Shown: in pieces, positions 1 to 11,871 of the stretch
Numbering within the stretch: the first letter of the stretch is position 1
Layout of the letters: every line of letters starts with the position of its first letter
NCBI GenBank assembly: GCA_029204225.1
Contig: CM055102.1
Span: 5,633,520-5,697,519 of the forward strand
From: Diphasiastrum complanatum
Lineage: Eukaryota; Streptophyta; Lycopodiopsida; Lycopodiales; Lycopodiaceae
DNA length: 64,000 nucleotides
Reading direction: 5' to 3'
Program-made: the position numbers and the translations under genes
Notes under the pieces: model-generated
The model's database searches: none
What the model was told of the DNA's origin: nothing
What the model saw: only the letters and a program-made list of their open reading frames with translations

Positions 1-599
1 GCGGATCACCAGCCAACTGGCGATCGCAACTGACGACCTAATTTCTTAGTATAAATAGTTGTTCATATTCATACAGTTTAATTCATTGAAAATCAGAATT
101 ATCCGAAGCATTTGAATAGTTAGCTCTCTCTCTCTCTCTCTCAAGCTTGCGAGCTTGAACACTCCTGAGCATTCTAGCTCACTTGTTAGAGTTGTTTTAG
201 AGATTGCTATTGCGCTACTGCTTATCAGCATTGTGTATTAATTCAAATTTTCATTTTAGCCACTTAGAGATAGCATAGAGTACGCGGCTTCGATCTGCAA
301 CTTATTGTACTCATTTACTTATGTTTCGTTTCGAATCTATATTATTCTTTATTGCGTTCAGCTTTGTCTCATAATGTATGCATTTCTGGAGTTTTTCGCG
401 ACTAATTATTTGTCTGATAATTTTCTATGCTTAATTTTTTGGCTACGTAATCACTGTAGTACTAGCGATTTCAAAGTTAGTTACTATAAGTTCAAACGTG
501 ATTTCTATCACGATTTTTTGGGACACTTTGAACTCACTATATGACGTGAGAGACGTAACTACTAAGTTACATCTACAAAGGAAATTCTTCACATTCAAA
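1..599 (+). other. Probable 5' LTR end and leader of a copia element
   Basis: A TATA-box-like sequence (TATAAATAG, 50-58) lies about 540 bp upstream of the first gag codon at 600, and a short (CT)n run follows at about 123-142. Position directly upstream of copia gag suggests the R/U5 end of a 5' LTR plus untranslated leader. I found no clear tRNA primer-binding site here, and the start of the LTR would lie outside the window, so the LTR reading is an inference from position and the TATA box only. Confidence 0.35.
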
Positions 600-1712
600 A
601 TGTCTGTTGGTGATTCACTTTAGAGTCACATTAACCAGTTTAAGAATCTCTTGCAACAGATGGCCGCTCTTGGATTAGTCATAGATGATCACGATGCAAT
701 TATGACATTGCTTTCAAGCTTGCTCTCTACATATGAGAACTGGGTGATGATCAAATTGACACACTCAAATTTAACTCTTACTAGAGTTATCACTATGTTG
801 CTGCAAGAAGATAATAGAAGAATTCAAGACACCCATCCACTTTCTCCTCTCAAGCTCTATATGTAAACAAAGGCTCTGAACGACAGAAGCAGAAAAGCTC
901 CAAGAAGGCTACAATGAATCAGGAATAGACTCAAGGTCAAGAACAATCATCAAATCCACAATCGAAGAAGAAGAAGTTTTGTAGGTGTTCCAAGTGCAAT
1001 AACCATTAGATCAAGGATTGCCGAATTCTCCAAGCGAAGAACGCAGCCAAGCAACCTGATCAACAAGCAAACATAGTTTCATCATCTCCCCAGGTCGAAG
1101 TGGACAAAGGCGCATTCATGGTCAAAGATCAAAGCACATTTTTGGATGATTCATGGTTTCTAGATTCTAGAGCAACTCAACATACAACATGAGATCTTCA
1201 ACTCCTACACTCCTTACAACACGAAGAAATTTGTTCATCTTGGTGACAATAGTACTCACACCATTGAGGGTGAAGGTACTGTAAGATTGTGTTTTCAGCA
1301 TGATCAATTCAAATCACTATCAAAGGTCTTATATGTTTCTAAACTCTCTACAAATCTGTTATCAGTGAGTAGAATTATAGATATAGGTCATAAGGTTGAA
1401 TTTGAATTTGATCAATGCAAAATCATTGATAGGAGTAATAAGATCCTTGCACTCGGCAAGATGCAAAGTTATTTATATAGATTGGCACATTGCTATTCTG
1501 AGTCTAGTCAAGTCTTGAAAACCTCTGTTCTAGTCAATAAAGCATTAATATGGCATCATCGCTTAGGACACTTGAATCATGCATCTGTTATGAACATGTC
1601 CAGACAATTTATGGTCCTTGATCTCGACTATCCTTCTGGTAAGGTTGATCTCCCTGTCTATCATAGCTGCATCTTTGGAAAGCAGGCTAAGAATCCTTGT
1701 GGAGCCTCATGA
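600..1712 (+). pseudogene. copia-1 gag, protease and pre-integrase remnant
   Basis: The ATG at 600 opens a frame that stops after seven codons and resumes at about 624. The 651-866 part looks like the copia gag (UBN2-type) domain, with LLQEDNRR near its end. A knuckle-like stretch (KFCRCSKCNNH, then a stop, then IKDC) lies near 975-1022. A protease motif near 1160 reads LDSRATQH, with Arg where the DSGAT signature needs Gly, so the enzyme is probably dead. The pre-integrase part (1287-1712) carries HHRLGHLNHASVMNMS and a following C..C pair. All parts keep copia order on the + strand, with stops and at least one frameshift between them. Confidence 0.8.
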
Positions 1713-2714
1713 TCCCACATTATCCAAAATTATTGTTTATATTGTAAAAACTTTTAACATGTAAATGTGCTATAATGCCTAAATTCATGTAAAGGCCTAT
1801 TTGCACTTTGTAAATTCACAATTAGATTAGAACTCGTGACGTTTTGTGCGACATTCTATAGAGACGTAGTAGCGGATCCCAACCGACATCTTAATGGTTG
1901 GTAAACAACATTGAGGCCGGTGATTGTTCCTATAAGGTTGACACTTCATGCCATTGTACTTATGCATTTGCACATATCTGAGTATCAATAAAGAGAGAAG
2001 AGCCAGTTTCTATAAGCTTGAGCATTTTTTCCCTCTGTCATCTTTTACAACATTACTACTTATCAATTGAGTGAATACACTCTGTATGATCTGTAACTGT
2101 TTGTGATACTGCTCTGTCTATATCACACATATTTCTCGTGTTTTAATGAATTTCAGTCACTCTAACATGGATTTTTTAGGCATCACCAGTGAGCAACAAT
2201 TTTGACTAATGTGTGCAGGGAATTAGCCGAAGCTGTTAAGCATAATCTTAAGCGAAACTTTTTTCAATTATGAATGAGCTACGTGTTCAAATAATGAACT
2301 TGTTTGATGCTCTGTTATGTTTGCTTCATTTGATAAGAACTAATTTTTTGTGTTCAATTAAGAGGAATTATTAGCCAATATGATTTTGTTTGATGAATCT
2401 ATTTGCTAGTTGCTATCTAATCTAATTGATTATTGTTATTCAAAGAGCCTAAAAGATAAAGTAATCTTTATAATCGCAAACCTTGACCAAATGGTTTCAC
2501 CATTGGTGTTCCTAGATGCCACTTTACCCAAATATCTTTGGACAACCAGATATGCCGCTGTAGTATTCACTGTGAATATTACACATCACAGACCATTTAC
2601 CATCTTACATACACTTACTATACAAAAGATGAGATTATTCTCTCTCTTGGGGAACGATCAAACCTTTTATACTGCTTAATTCATTAATTTTGTGAAAATC
2701 TATAATGACTAGGC
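1713..2714 (+). other. Insertion splitting copia-1 integrase, partly LTR-like
   Basis: The copia-1 polyprotein breaks after the pre-integrase motif and resumes with HHIPFR near 2715, so about 1 kb is foreign. The segment is AT-rich with an AATAAA-containing stretch near 1985-2000, as in an LTR. Its right part (2410-2679) encodes DATLPKYLWTTRYAA, which resembles the LPKYLWxEA motif at the end of copia integrase cores. It may be an LTR plus integrase scrap of another copia element. I could not define its exact ends or a target-site duplication. Confidence 0.4.
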
Positions 2715-3236
2715 CACCACATTCCTTTTAGATAAAACCATATGCATGCAGCAAAAGATCTGTTAGATGTTGTTCATACATATATATGTGGACCTATGCA
2801 AACTCCTTCATTACTAGATGCAAAGTATTTCATTACCTTTATTGACGAATTCTCCAGAAAAACAGTTGTATATTTCATTAAACAGATTTCAGAGACTTTC
2901 ATCAAATTCAGACAATTCAAAAAGCATGTTGAAAAACAAATTGATAAACGAATCAAAGCACTAAGGTCAGATAACGAGAGAGAGTACATCTCCAACGAAT
3001 ACAAGGACTACTGTATTAACAACGACATTGAGCAACAATACATCACTTCTTATTTGCCTCAGTCAAATGGTCTTGTTGAGAGAAAGAACAGAACCTTAGT
3101 TGAATCGGCAAAGTGCATGTTATCACATGCGACACTTCCGAAGTGCTTCTGGGCTGAAGTTGTTTCAACAACAACCTATCTTCACAACATATTTTCTACT
3201 AAAGACCTCTCAGACAAAACACCATTCGAAGTTTGA
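2715..3236 (+). pseudogene. copia-1 integrase core remnant
   Basis: The frame from 2742 encodes a retroviral-type integrase catalytic core. Visible landmarks are CGPMQTPSLLDAKYF, FITFIDEFSRKTVVYF (first Asp in FID), ALRSDNEREY (second Asp) and SNGLVERKNRT (Glu of the D,D-35-E triad). All three catalytic acids appear present. The downstream frame shifts at about 3180-3240. It lies between an upstream insertion and the RT remnant. Confidence 0.8.
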
Positions 3237-3639
3237 ACATGTACCAAAATTTCTTTATCAAACTTACAAGCTTTTAAATGTACTACTTTTGCACAAATTC
3301 CTGGTGATCTCAAGAAGAAGCTCATCTTTCAGAGTATCAAGTGTGTTTTCATCAGCTACACTACTTCAGATCAAGCCTACAAGTTGTTCGATCCCATCGA
3401 GTTGAAGATATTCACTAGTTGAGATGTCATCTTCATCAATGATCAGTTTCAAGACCTCAAAGAAAAGGGCAGTTCCGACCTATCAGATTCTCCTGACGCT
3501 TTGAATTTTCTAGTTCCTCAGTTGACTATTCCTATTGAAGGTCCAAGCTCCTCTACTCTTGACGAACAACAAATCAACAAAAGATCAGAAGATGATGATG
3601 TTGCAGATCATCGACTATAGTATGATGGAAATAATCAAC

Positions 3640-4178
3640 TTCTTGTATTACCTAGAAGATCTTCAAGGACTAGCAGACCACCTAACCGGTATATCGACGA
3701 GTTTGCAGCCTATCTTGTTCAGGATCCGACGTCTATCCAAGAGGCACTCAGTCAGCCTGACTCAGATCTCTGGAAAGAAGCTATGAATAAAGAGTATTTG
3801 TCTCTTATCAAGAACTAGATGTGGACGATTGTTGAGTTAACTACCAACAGAAATGTAGTTGATTGCAAATGGATTTTCAAAGTCAAGTACAACGCAGATG
3901 GAAGCATCAATACAAGGAAGGCACGACTAGTAGCCAAAGGTTTTTCTCAGGTATACAACGTCGATTACACTGAGACCTTCAGTCCAGTAGTCAAGCATTC
4001 TTCTATTCAACTTTTGTTATCATTTGCCTCTATAGTAGATTCGGAAATACATCAAATGGATGTACAGACATCATATCTCAATGGAGCTATTGAAAAAGAC
4101 ATTTACATGGTGCAACTTGAAGGTTGTATTATCGAGGGTAAACACAATCATGTGTGTAAACTCCACAAGCAACTTTGA
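3640..4178 (+). pseudogene. copia-1 reverse transcriptase fragment
   Basis: The sequence first shows the integrase-RT linker (RRSSRTSRPPNRYID near 3652), then SQPDSDLWKEAMNKEY, an in-frame TAG at about 3816, and the start of the RVT_2 domain: DCKWIFKVKYNADGS, KARLVAKGFSQ, DYTETFSPVVK, QMDVQTSYLNGAI. The match ends at 4178, before the YVDD catalytic motif, so RT is truncated to roughly its first third. Confidence 0.85.
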
Positions 4179-7100
4179 TACCATGTATAGATCCACACAT
4201 GGTATAAAAAAATCACCTATAATAGGAGAGTACTACTCATATATTATAAAATGAGATAAAATACTCACAAAGATGGGCTAACGATAGGAGGAAAACATGC
4301 ATCTACTCATCATCCAATGAAAGTATTGGAGCTTTACAATAGTCTCTCTTGTATGAAATGAACATAATGATAGTATATGTATTATTCTACCTACTCTCCT
4401 ACATATATGGCAAACGCCATTTTATGATGGACTCAAACTCTATCATTGAAAGCAAAAGGACTTGAATTAATCACAAAGTGATGGAAGTTGCACAAGGAAT
4501 CAAATTTAATCCAAACTAGCACTTAAAATCAACTCATAATCTCAAGTACAACTTATCTTGGCAAGGGCTCCACATTGGCACATAGAATCTGATCAAAATT
4601 AGACCTAAGGCTGCAGCCACCTCTCAAAACCTATAAATATTCAATTAGGTTTCCAATTAACCTCTCCCACACACAAAAAATTGAAAGTACTATGAAGCTA
4701 CAAGTTGCCTCCATAGAGTAAAATTTGTAGGAAAATTCAAGATCTTGATTTGTAGACCTCTTCAAAGAGTACATAGATGTATATACAAAACCACCTTGGA
4801 TTCGGAGTTTAGGGTTTTTCCCAAACTATTTTAGACCTAAATTCAACATCTTACCCTAATATGGCCAATTAGCCCTAACTTCCAGGTGGGATAGATCTCA
4901 TACCAAGACAAAAATTGTTATTTTTAGCCCATATATTTCTCCAGTGTAATATGCTTCATTCTATTCACATGAAAGCTCCTCCAAAGCCCTAAATGAGGAA
5001 CATATATGAAGTCTAACTTGTCTAAGCATCTATCTAAGTGCCAATGCCAACTCATCATGGAAAAGGACAAAATACATCAAGTTGGAATTGTGTAAATTTC
5101 AACATCCATGACTAGTACGAGTTCTACTAGTAATAGGTGTCAATCACGCAACTCGCTTTACAATCATATGATAGAACATAAAAAGCTATTGTACTCTCTG
5201 TGCACTAAATACAAATTCATATTCTAACATTGTTTTGGTAAAGTACATGCTCCAATCTTCTCTCATCATTAGTAGTTGTTGTGATTAATATCAAATGCCT
5301 TCTATTAGTTTTTCCATTGTGTTTCAACTCATGATCTAATGGTATCCACTTTTCATACATAATTTTCTATTAATGATAGATAAGACTAAAACTCATCATT
5401 CTCTTTTCTAAATAATAACATAACATAAAACTGTATTTTAAAAAAAAAAAATTACGATGTCTTTTTTCTACTTATGATCCCAACCTTTCTTTATAAGCTC
5501 TAATACATTATCATCAAATAGACATTTACGAAAAAATATATATAGTTGGCATTTTATAGACATTTGCACATGAAAAAAGATTAGCAAATGCATATAGAAG
5601 ATGAAACTTACTTAAATGAACATTTTCTTATCATATAATTATTTTCATTGCAATCTGTACTTTGGTAAAGAGCTTGAATTGAAGAGATTTTGACAAAATG
5701 CTATGCTATCAAGAATAATCCAAAACTGAAAAGAGAATTAGAGATAAGATTGTCTATATATTGAGTCATTATGACGATTGTAGATGTATTATATGACCTA
5801 ATTATGACTTGCACTTGTATCCTAAATAAAAAAGATAATGACAAGAATTTTTTGTAATAAAGTGTTATAAGGACTTTCATGACTACATTAAAATATAAGC
5901 AAATTTATATGGCTAAAACATTTAGATTAAGGCAAGAACAATTTTTAAGTATGTCCACAAAAATCATGGCATGAAAGATTGCAAAGCCTTCTATTGCATT
6001 AGAATCAATACTAGGCTATGTAGTGATTTATGTCCAATAAAATATATGGCAAAGAAACCGCATATGATAATATTATGGATTCAAACAATCCTTAAAGCAT
6101 GGTATGAGAAAATGAAGTCAATTCTCGTCCAAAAAGATGTTGAAAGAGCATTATAGATGAGAGTGCATTTGTTTGAGAAAGGCAAAATCAAGTCACAGTG
6201 ATCATCATAGATGTAGTAACCTAACTATGGCTTGCACTTGTATACAAAATCTGAAAATAAAAGGACAACTATAACTTATTTGATGGCAAATCATATAGGT
6301 TATATACTGGCATATAGCCCTTGTTTCTAACACTTTAATGAAATGAGAAGTAGTCGTGTATTAATGAAGAGCCATTCTTCGAACATGTGGTTGATGGTAG
6401 CTCAAAATAATTGCTCCCACGCGACACAGAGCTATTGGCCAAGGATAGAAATACACTTGCATTTTGGAGCTATTTCTCATGGGAACTCCAAATACTGAAT
6501 GTAACATATCCTTTTCTTCGTGAAAGAAAAACATATTATACCTCGAGTGAGTGAGTGAGTGGGAGAGAGAAAGAAAGAGAAATACCTCATGACTCTTCAG
6601 TGTTCAACAATCTCATGACTTAAGGAAGACAAAAATGTAAAACACTTATACATATGCGGTTGACTATACTGAGCGATCGGGCAATAACCCATGTCACGTA
6701 CTCACATGTCATGGGAGGTTGACAACCCCTTTGCAACTACGTGAGCAAACAAATTTTTTAATAAGCAATACCCTATTTGCATTCAAAATTCCTCTTAAAA
6801 CTTGACATTTTATATTTTTCTTAAGCGCCGTTGCATTGTAAGCACATGGAAATGGATTCGTCTGTATTATTGATTCTTAAAGTGTAGAGTGGAACGTGAG
6901 ATCACGATCCACAGCTTCAGAAGAATCTATGGAAGTGGGTTGGCTGGGGCCATGCTGCTGCAGCCTGCTATGAATGTTGCTGCTGACTCTTCATTCAGAA
7001 ACACAGCTGATTCAACCGGGACGGTGGGCAGTTGTTGCTGCTAACAGAAGCCAGATCAAACAACAACAAAAAAAAGGGAGTTGAATGCAGTTAAGCAATG

Positions 7101-8344
7101 CATGTGCAAGTGCTTATTGATGAGGGCTCAATGAGTTATTATAGAGATGCTCTCATGTGCAGCCATTATGCACACTGCACTCACCGAAAAACAGAAAACG
7201 TTAAAAGGCACTAAAAATGGCTTTAAACTGATGAATAATACCATTCCCCCTGGTCGCCACCCACGGTTTCTTGAGTGCATACTTGAAAGTCGATGTCCAC
7301 CATTCCTCTCCAGTCAAGTCTTTCGCTCCTATGCCTTTTCTTTTATTTGGTATTACACAAAAACACACACACACACACACACACACACATAGTGTTATAC
7401 ACATACATATACGTTTTTTTTTGGGCTCATTTGCATGTTTTGAGTCCCTTCTACCTGATGAGGTCAACATGGACTTGGGTGGCAATCCCAGGCCTGTGCA
7501 CCTTAGCATTAGTAGAAACCTTCAAGAAAAAATCTTCCACCATATAATTTAAAAAAGAAATTGGACTAAATCATTAACTCAGGTGTTCTCACTCACCATT
7601 GACATGAATTGTGACTTAAAGCCACTTGAAGTCTTGGCCTGAGGGATTTCTTGGATTTGAGAATCTTGGGCCTTGGTTCTCAAATCTCGATAATGGTAGA
7701 TTGCACGAGATGTTCTAGAGAGTTTGAAGTATCATATTTACCATAATGAATTAGTTTCTTCCAGAGAATGTGTTTAGTTTGTAGTTCACATTGAAGTTTT
7801 ACCATACAAATTCTCCTAGGAAATTTCCTATGGGCTTTACGAGAGTAACGCCCTAGGTTCAAAAAGTAGAAAATTTGTGCTTTATTAAGTTTTGTAAATA
7901 CTAAGGGACAATCACAAAAGGCTCTTACATAAATATTTAGAGAGTTCTCACAAACAAACCACTTCTGATGGCATATTTTTCCTTTAGATGATTGTAAAGT
8001 AGTGGATGTACCCAATCACTATTTCTTAAACACAGAGACATACTTGGTATTCTAATGTCTGGTAGGTAATATTGTGAACCGATGGCTAAAGCCATTGTTA
8101 AATATTTTAACACTTTTCTTTGTAGATTATCCCCATTGCTTCATGTGCTTGTCTTGGCTTCTATCATGATTCAAAATCCTTCCAATCAAAAGCTATCGAC
8201 AAGCTTAACACTCCCAAACATTGCTACAACTACACAATGATCTTAAAATAATGCACCTTTGAAAATTCCTTGGCATTTATGAAGTAAATTCATTTTCTTC
8301 TCTTTCCTTTTGGGAAGTAGATTCTTCCTACTTGCCATTACCAA
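4179..8344. other. AT-rich stretch with no gene seen
   Basis: No coding homology was recognised on either strand; open frames are short and compositionally plain. The stretch holds poly-A runs (for example near 5438), a GAGT-rich simple repeat near 6545-6590, and a CA microsatellite listed separately. Old non-coding transposon debris cannot be excluded. Confidence 0.5.
7363..7389. repeat. (AC)n microsatellite
   Basis: About 13 uninterrupted AC units. The open frames crossing it in several phases are low-complexity artefacts. Confidence 0.95.
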
Positions 8345-9330
8345 ATTGGATGAAAGCAATTACCACACGTGGTTATTCAAGATGAGAGTCATCTTATTAG
8401 CTAAAGAACTATGGGAAGACATAGAAAGGATAGAGGAAAAACTTGTAACTAACCAGTAGTCACTTATCAAGTGAAAAGTAAAGGATGGCAGAGCTTTTAC
8501 CTTGCTGATTTTGAATATTCAAGACTCCCTCCTCATTCACATAAACAAAGCCCAAACTTCCAAAAAAGTATGAGATATTCTGAATGCTCTTTATGGTCTT
8601 AGAGATGTATCTACTAAGTTGTTTCTATGTAACAAATTCTTCTTCTAATGTCAAAAAATGAAACTATAGCTGATTATCTCAATAATTTTACAACCTGCTT
8701 GAACAAAGGGCTACAATAGGATCTATAGTAAATAATTTGATGGAGTAATGACACTACTGTCGAGCCTACCTACCTCTTATGAGAGCTGAATGATAATAGT
8801 ATCCACACAAGCAAGCATAGCTCTTTCAAGAGTTATCCCAATGCTACTACAAGAAGAAGCAAGGAGGAGAGACTCAGCATTCAATACAAACTCAGAGAAC
8901 CAAGTCTTATTTGTAAAGAAAGGCCTCAAGAAGAAGAAGAAGAAGAAGAAGACTTAGAAAAAGAACAATCACAACCAACAAAAATTGAATGATCATGCTG
9001 CATCTTCCAATGCCAAAATGTTCTACAAGTACTGTAAGAGTACCAATTGCAATATTCAAGATTGCAAGATCCTACAATTAAAAAACAAATTGTAGTAGAA
9101 GAATGGTGATCAACAACAAGTCCATGTTGTCGAGGACACACAGGCTCTCAGGATCAAAGATTAACATGCAATCTTTATGAAAACATCAAAAGAAGACAAC
9201 TCTTGGTATGTAGACTTTGGAGCTACACAATAAATGACATTCCACAAGGAGTGGTTCCAAAAAAACTAGTCGAATGTCAACAACAAGTGTATCCCTCTAG
9301 GTGATTATAGTGCTCACCGAATTATGTCAA
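8345..9330 (+). pseudogene. copia gag-protease remnant (copia-2)
   Basis: Translation from about 8347 gives TKLDESNYHTWLFKMRVILL and AKELWEDIE, the N-terminal copia gag signature (DUF4219-like), followed by NALYGLRDVSTKLFL and a PMLLQEEARRRDSA segment typical of UBN2 gag. A K-rich stretch (8924-8956), a CCHC-like knuckle (FYKYCKSTNCNIQDCK near 9020-9070) and a protease-like SWYVDFGATQ (near 9200-9230) follow in order. DFGAT replaces the usual DSGAT. Stops and frameshifts occur throughout. Confidence 0.75.
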
Positions 9331-10395
9331 AATCATGCTTGATCTAGGCCAAATCTATGTACATATCATAAATGCACATGTGTGGAGCCTGTTCCCATGT
9401 GTGCAATAAATGCACTTGTCATTTGGAATAGTCATATACGTTGTACATATAATTTCATTTGAGATCTAGTGGCTAAAATGGGCAAAATCTAGTTTTCTAA
9501 CTATATGCCACTTGGCATCATTTTATTGATAGGAAAAGCTATTTCACATGGGTAGGAGTGATCTCACACGTGTGTAGGACTGCTCACACGTCTGAAAACA
9601 TCAGTAGTAGGTGAGATCCCACTTGTAGTAGATATTTGTGCAAGTCCCTATAAATTAGGAAAATTGCCTCAAATCAAGGGAGGTGGCTATGAGTTATGAA
9701 TCTTGGACCATGTGCCATATTGATGATTATTGGTGGATCCTATGATGACTAGGCACTCTCACATGTGCCAAATCAGCTAAGTCAGCAGCAACTCGTGTAT
9801 ATATAGAGAGCCTCATTTGGCCATACTCAACAAGCAAGTGAAATCTTGGTTTTGGAGCATTCTTGAGTAATTTCACTATTTGTTTTGTGATTTTAGGCTT
9901 CTATTGGATTCTAATCTTAGTGTACTTCATTCTCTGCTGGTAGTCCATACTCTGACAGATTTTCACACATGTGAAACCAGCAATTCATAGTTTTGATCAT
10001 AATTGATTGTTCTTGTTAGATTTGTTGATGTAGAATTGATCTAATGAGCTCTAATCCTGTGTAGATTGGTAGATCAATTGAATTTAACACCCAATGACTC
10101 TTGTGGATCTTATTTGGATCCATTCTTGGTCCTCATTTTCTGTATTTTCACAACACCAACCCAAGATTAGCAAAGAGAGAAAGGCAGTACCTATAGGCAT
10201 CAGTATTTTGGGAGGTTCCATTGCATGGTAAGTCAGACCCCATTTCAGAACGTGTGTTTCGACTCACTACTAATCATGTCGTAAAGGTGACATTGACATG
10301 TACTACATGTAAAAGTAAAGTAAAAACTTCAAAAAATAGAAATACATGTTGTCTAGTTCCAAATAAACAAGACTTACATATTTTGACACTCTCCC
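9331..10395 (+). other. LTR-like non-coding stretch
   Basis: A TATA box (TATATATAGAGAG near 9797-9810) precedes T-rich sequence, and the stretch lies between two copia remnants. It contains several CACACGTGTG-type near-palindromes (near 9370, 9565, 9975). It could be a solo or leftover LTR, but I could not find matching termini, a primer site or a target duplication. Confidence 0.35.
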
Positions 10396-10399
10396 TTAA

Positions 10400-11871
10400 G
10401 TCCTAGGTTATTTGACATACATTTAGCTTTTCTATAAAATGCTCAAATTTATCAACAATCAAAGGTTTAGTAAGTATGTTTGCTAGTTGATCTTGTCCTA
10501 CAATGCAATACATTTATTTCACTAGATAACAACTTTTCTCTAATGAAATGATATTTAATTTCTATGTGCTTCATACATGCATGTAATACAATGTTTTATC
10601 TAGTTGAATGGCGCTCTGACTATCATACTTGACCGTCATAGGCTTACACTACAAAATGCCAATGTCTTCCAATATTTTCGCCAAGAAAATTCCCTCCTAT
10701 GTGGCTGAGCATAGTGCTTTGTATGTAGCTTCCATCATAGATAGAGCAACTATTTTTTGTTTCTTACTTGACCAAGAAAATGCACCATTACCAAAGTGAA
10801 AACATAACTAGTGGTGGATGATCTCCTATCATCAACACAACCTACCCAATCTAAATCAACAAAGCCCTATAATACTAGCAAAGCATATTGCCCATCATAT
10901 AACAACCTATAAGTAGTTGTACCTCTAACATAGTGAAGAATTCTCTTCACAACCATTCAAAGCGTCTCCCTTAGTGTAGCCATAAATTGGCTCACAAGGC
11001 TTATAGTATAACTTATGCTAGGACGAGTGGTGGTGTTAAGATAAAGCAAGCAATCAATTAATTGATGAGATAATGTAGCATCAACTAGCTTACACTCATC
11101 CTCAAGTAATAACTTCTTATCAACCACCATAAGTGTCGAAACTGGCATATTATCGCACATCTTGAAGCTTTTTACAATTTCATTTATGTACTTCATTTGC
11201 GTGAGTGCGATACCATCACACTTTTCCAAATTTTCACTACCAAACAATAGTGGATCAATCCAAAAATAATTATGTCAAAGCTTTAACATAAATCCTTTTT
11301 TTATTGCACTAATCAAACTCTCATCATTGCTTGTGATTATGAGGTCATCTACCTACATCATGATTGATTTGCTAAAGATTGGAATAAGAGGAAATGCATA
11401 CCAAAATTCTAGGTAGGATGTACTGATTGAAGTGGTTGTACCAAGCACAAGGTTATTGCTTCAATCCATACAAGGCTTTCTTCAACCAACATACTTTGTC
11501 TTATGTGCCTCGTATCACAAAGCCACTTGATTGTTGCATATAACCTTCCTCCTCAAGTTTGTTGTTCAAAAGCGAACTTTATGAAGATTTCATCCGAACA
11601 ATGCCACCAAAGCAATCACCACGCAAAGTGTGTTCCACTTAGTCATGGGAGTGAATGTCTCCTCATAGTCAATGTGCTCACTCTATGTATATTCCAAGCC
11701 TCGCTCTGTGTTTTGCAAGGGTTCCATTGACATTGTACTTCGTCTTGTATATCCAGTTGTTGCCAATGGGATTTTTACCCTCTAGAAGAGCCACTATCTC
11801 CCAAGTGTCATGGCATGTGATGGAATTGATCTCCTCTTGCATTGATTTTTGCCAAATCACTTGATTCTTGG
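10400..11871 (-). pseudogene. copia RT-RNase H remnant (copia-3), cut by a gypsy LTR
   Basis: On the minus strand, from right to left, it encodes the RVT_2 start (DTWEIVALLEGKNPIGNNWI and KTKYNVNGTLAKHRARL, 11700-11850), KVCWLKKALYGLKQ (about 11460-11500), VDDLIITSNDESLISAIKKG (about 11290-11360) with the first YVDD residue altered, LTQMKYINEIVKSFKM (11160-11210), TRPSISYTISLVSQF (10980-11030) and the RNase H DLDWVGCVDDRRSST stretch (10800-10860). It ends abruptly at 11871, where a gypsy LTR begins, so that LTR inserted into this copia copy. Many stops; not functional. Confidence 0.8.

Larger units (their letters stand above)
600..4178 (+). mobile_element. Decayed Ty1/copia retrotransposon (copia-1)
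   Basis: The order gag, CCHC knuckle, protease, pre-integrase, integrase core, then RT is the Ty1/copia order. It is broken by stops, frameshifts and a roughly 1-kb insertion at about 1713-2714. RT stops after its first third at 4178 and no RNase H or 3' LTR follows, so the 3' part is lost. No intact product can be made. Confidence 0.85.
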
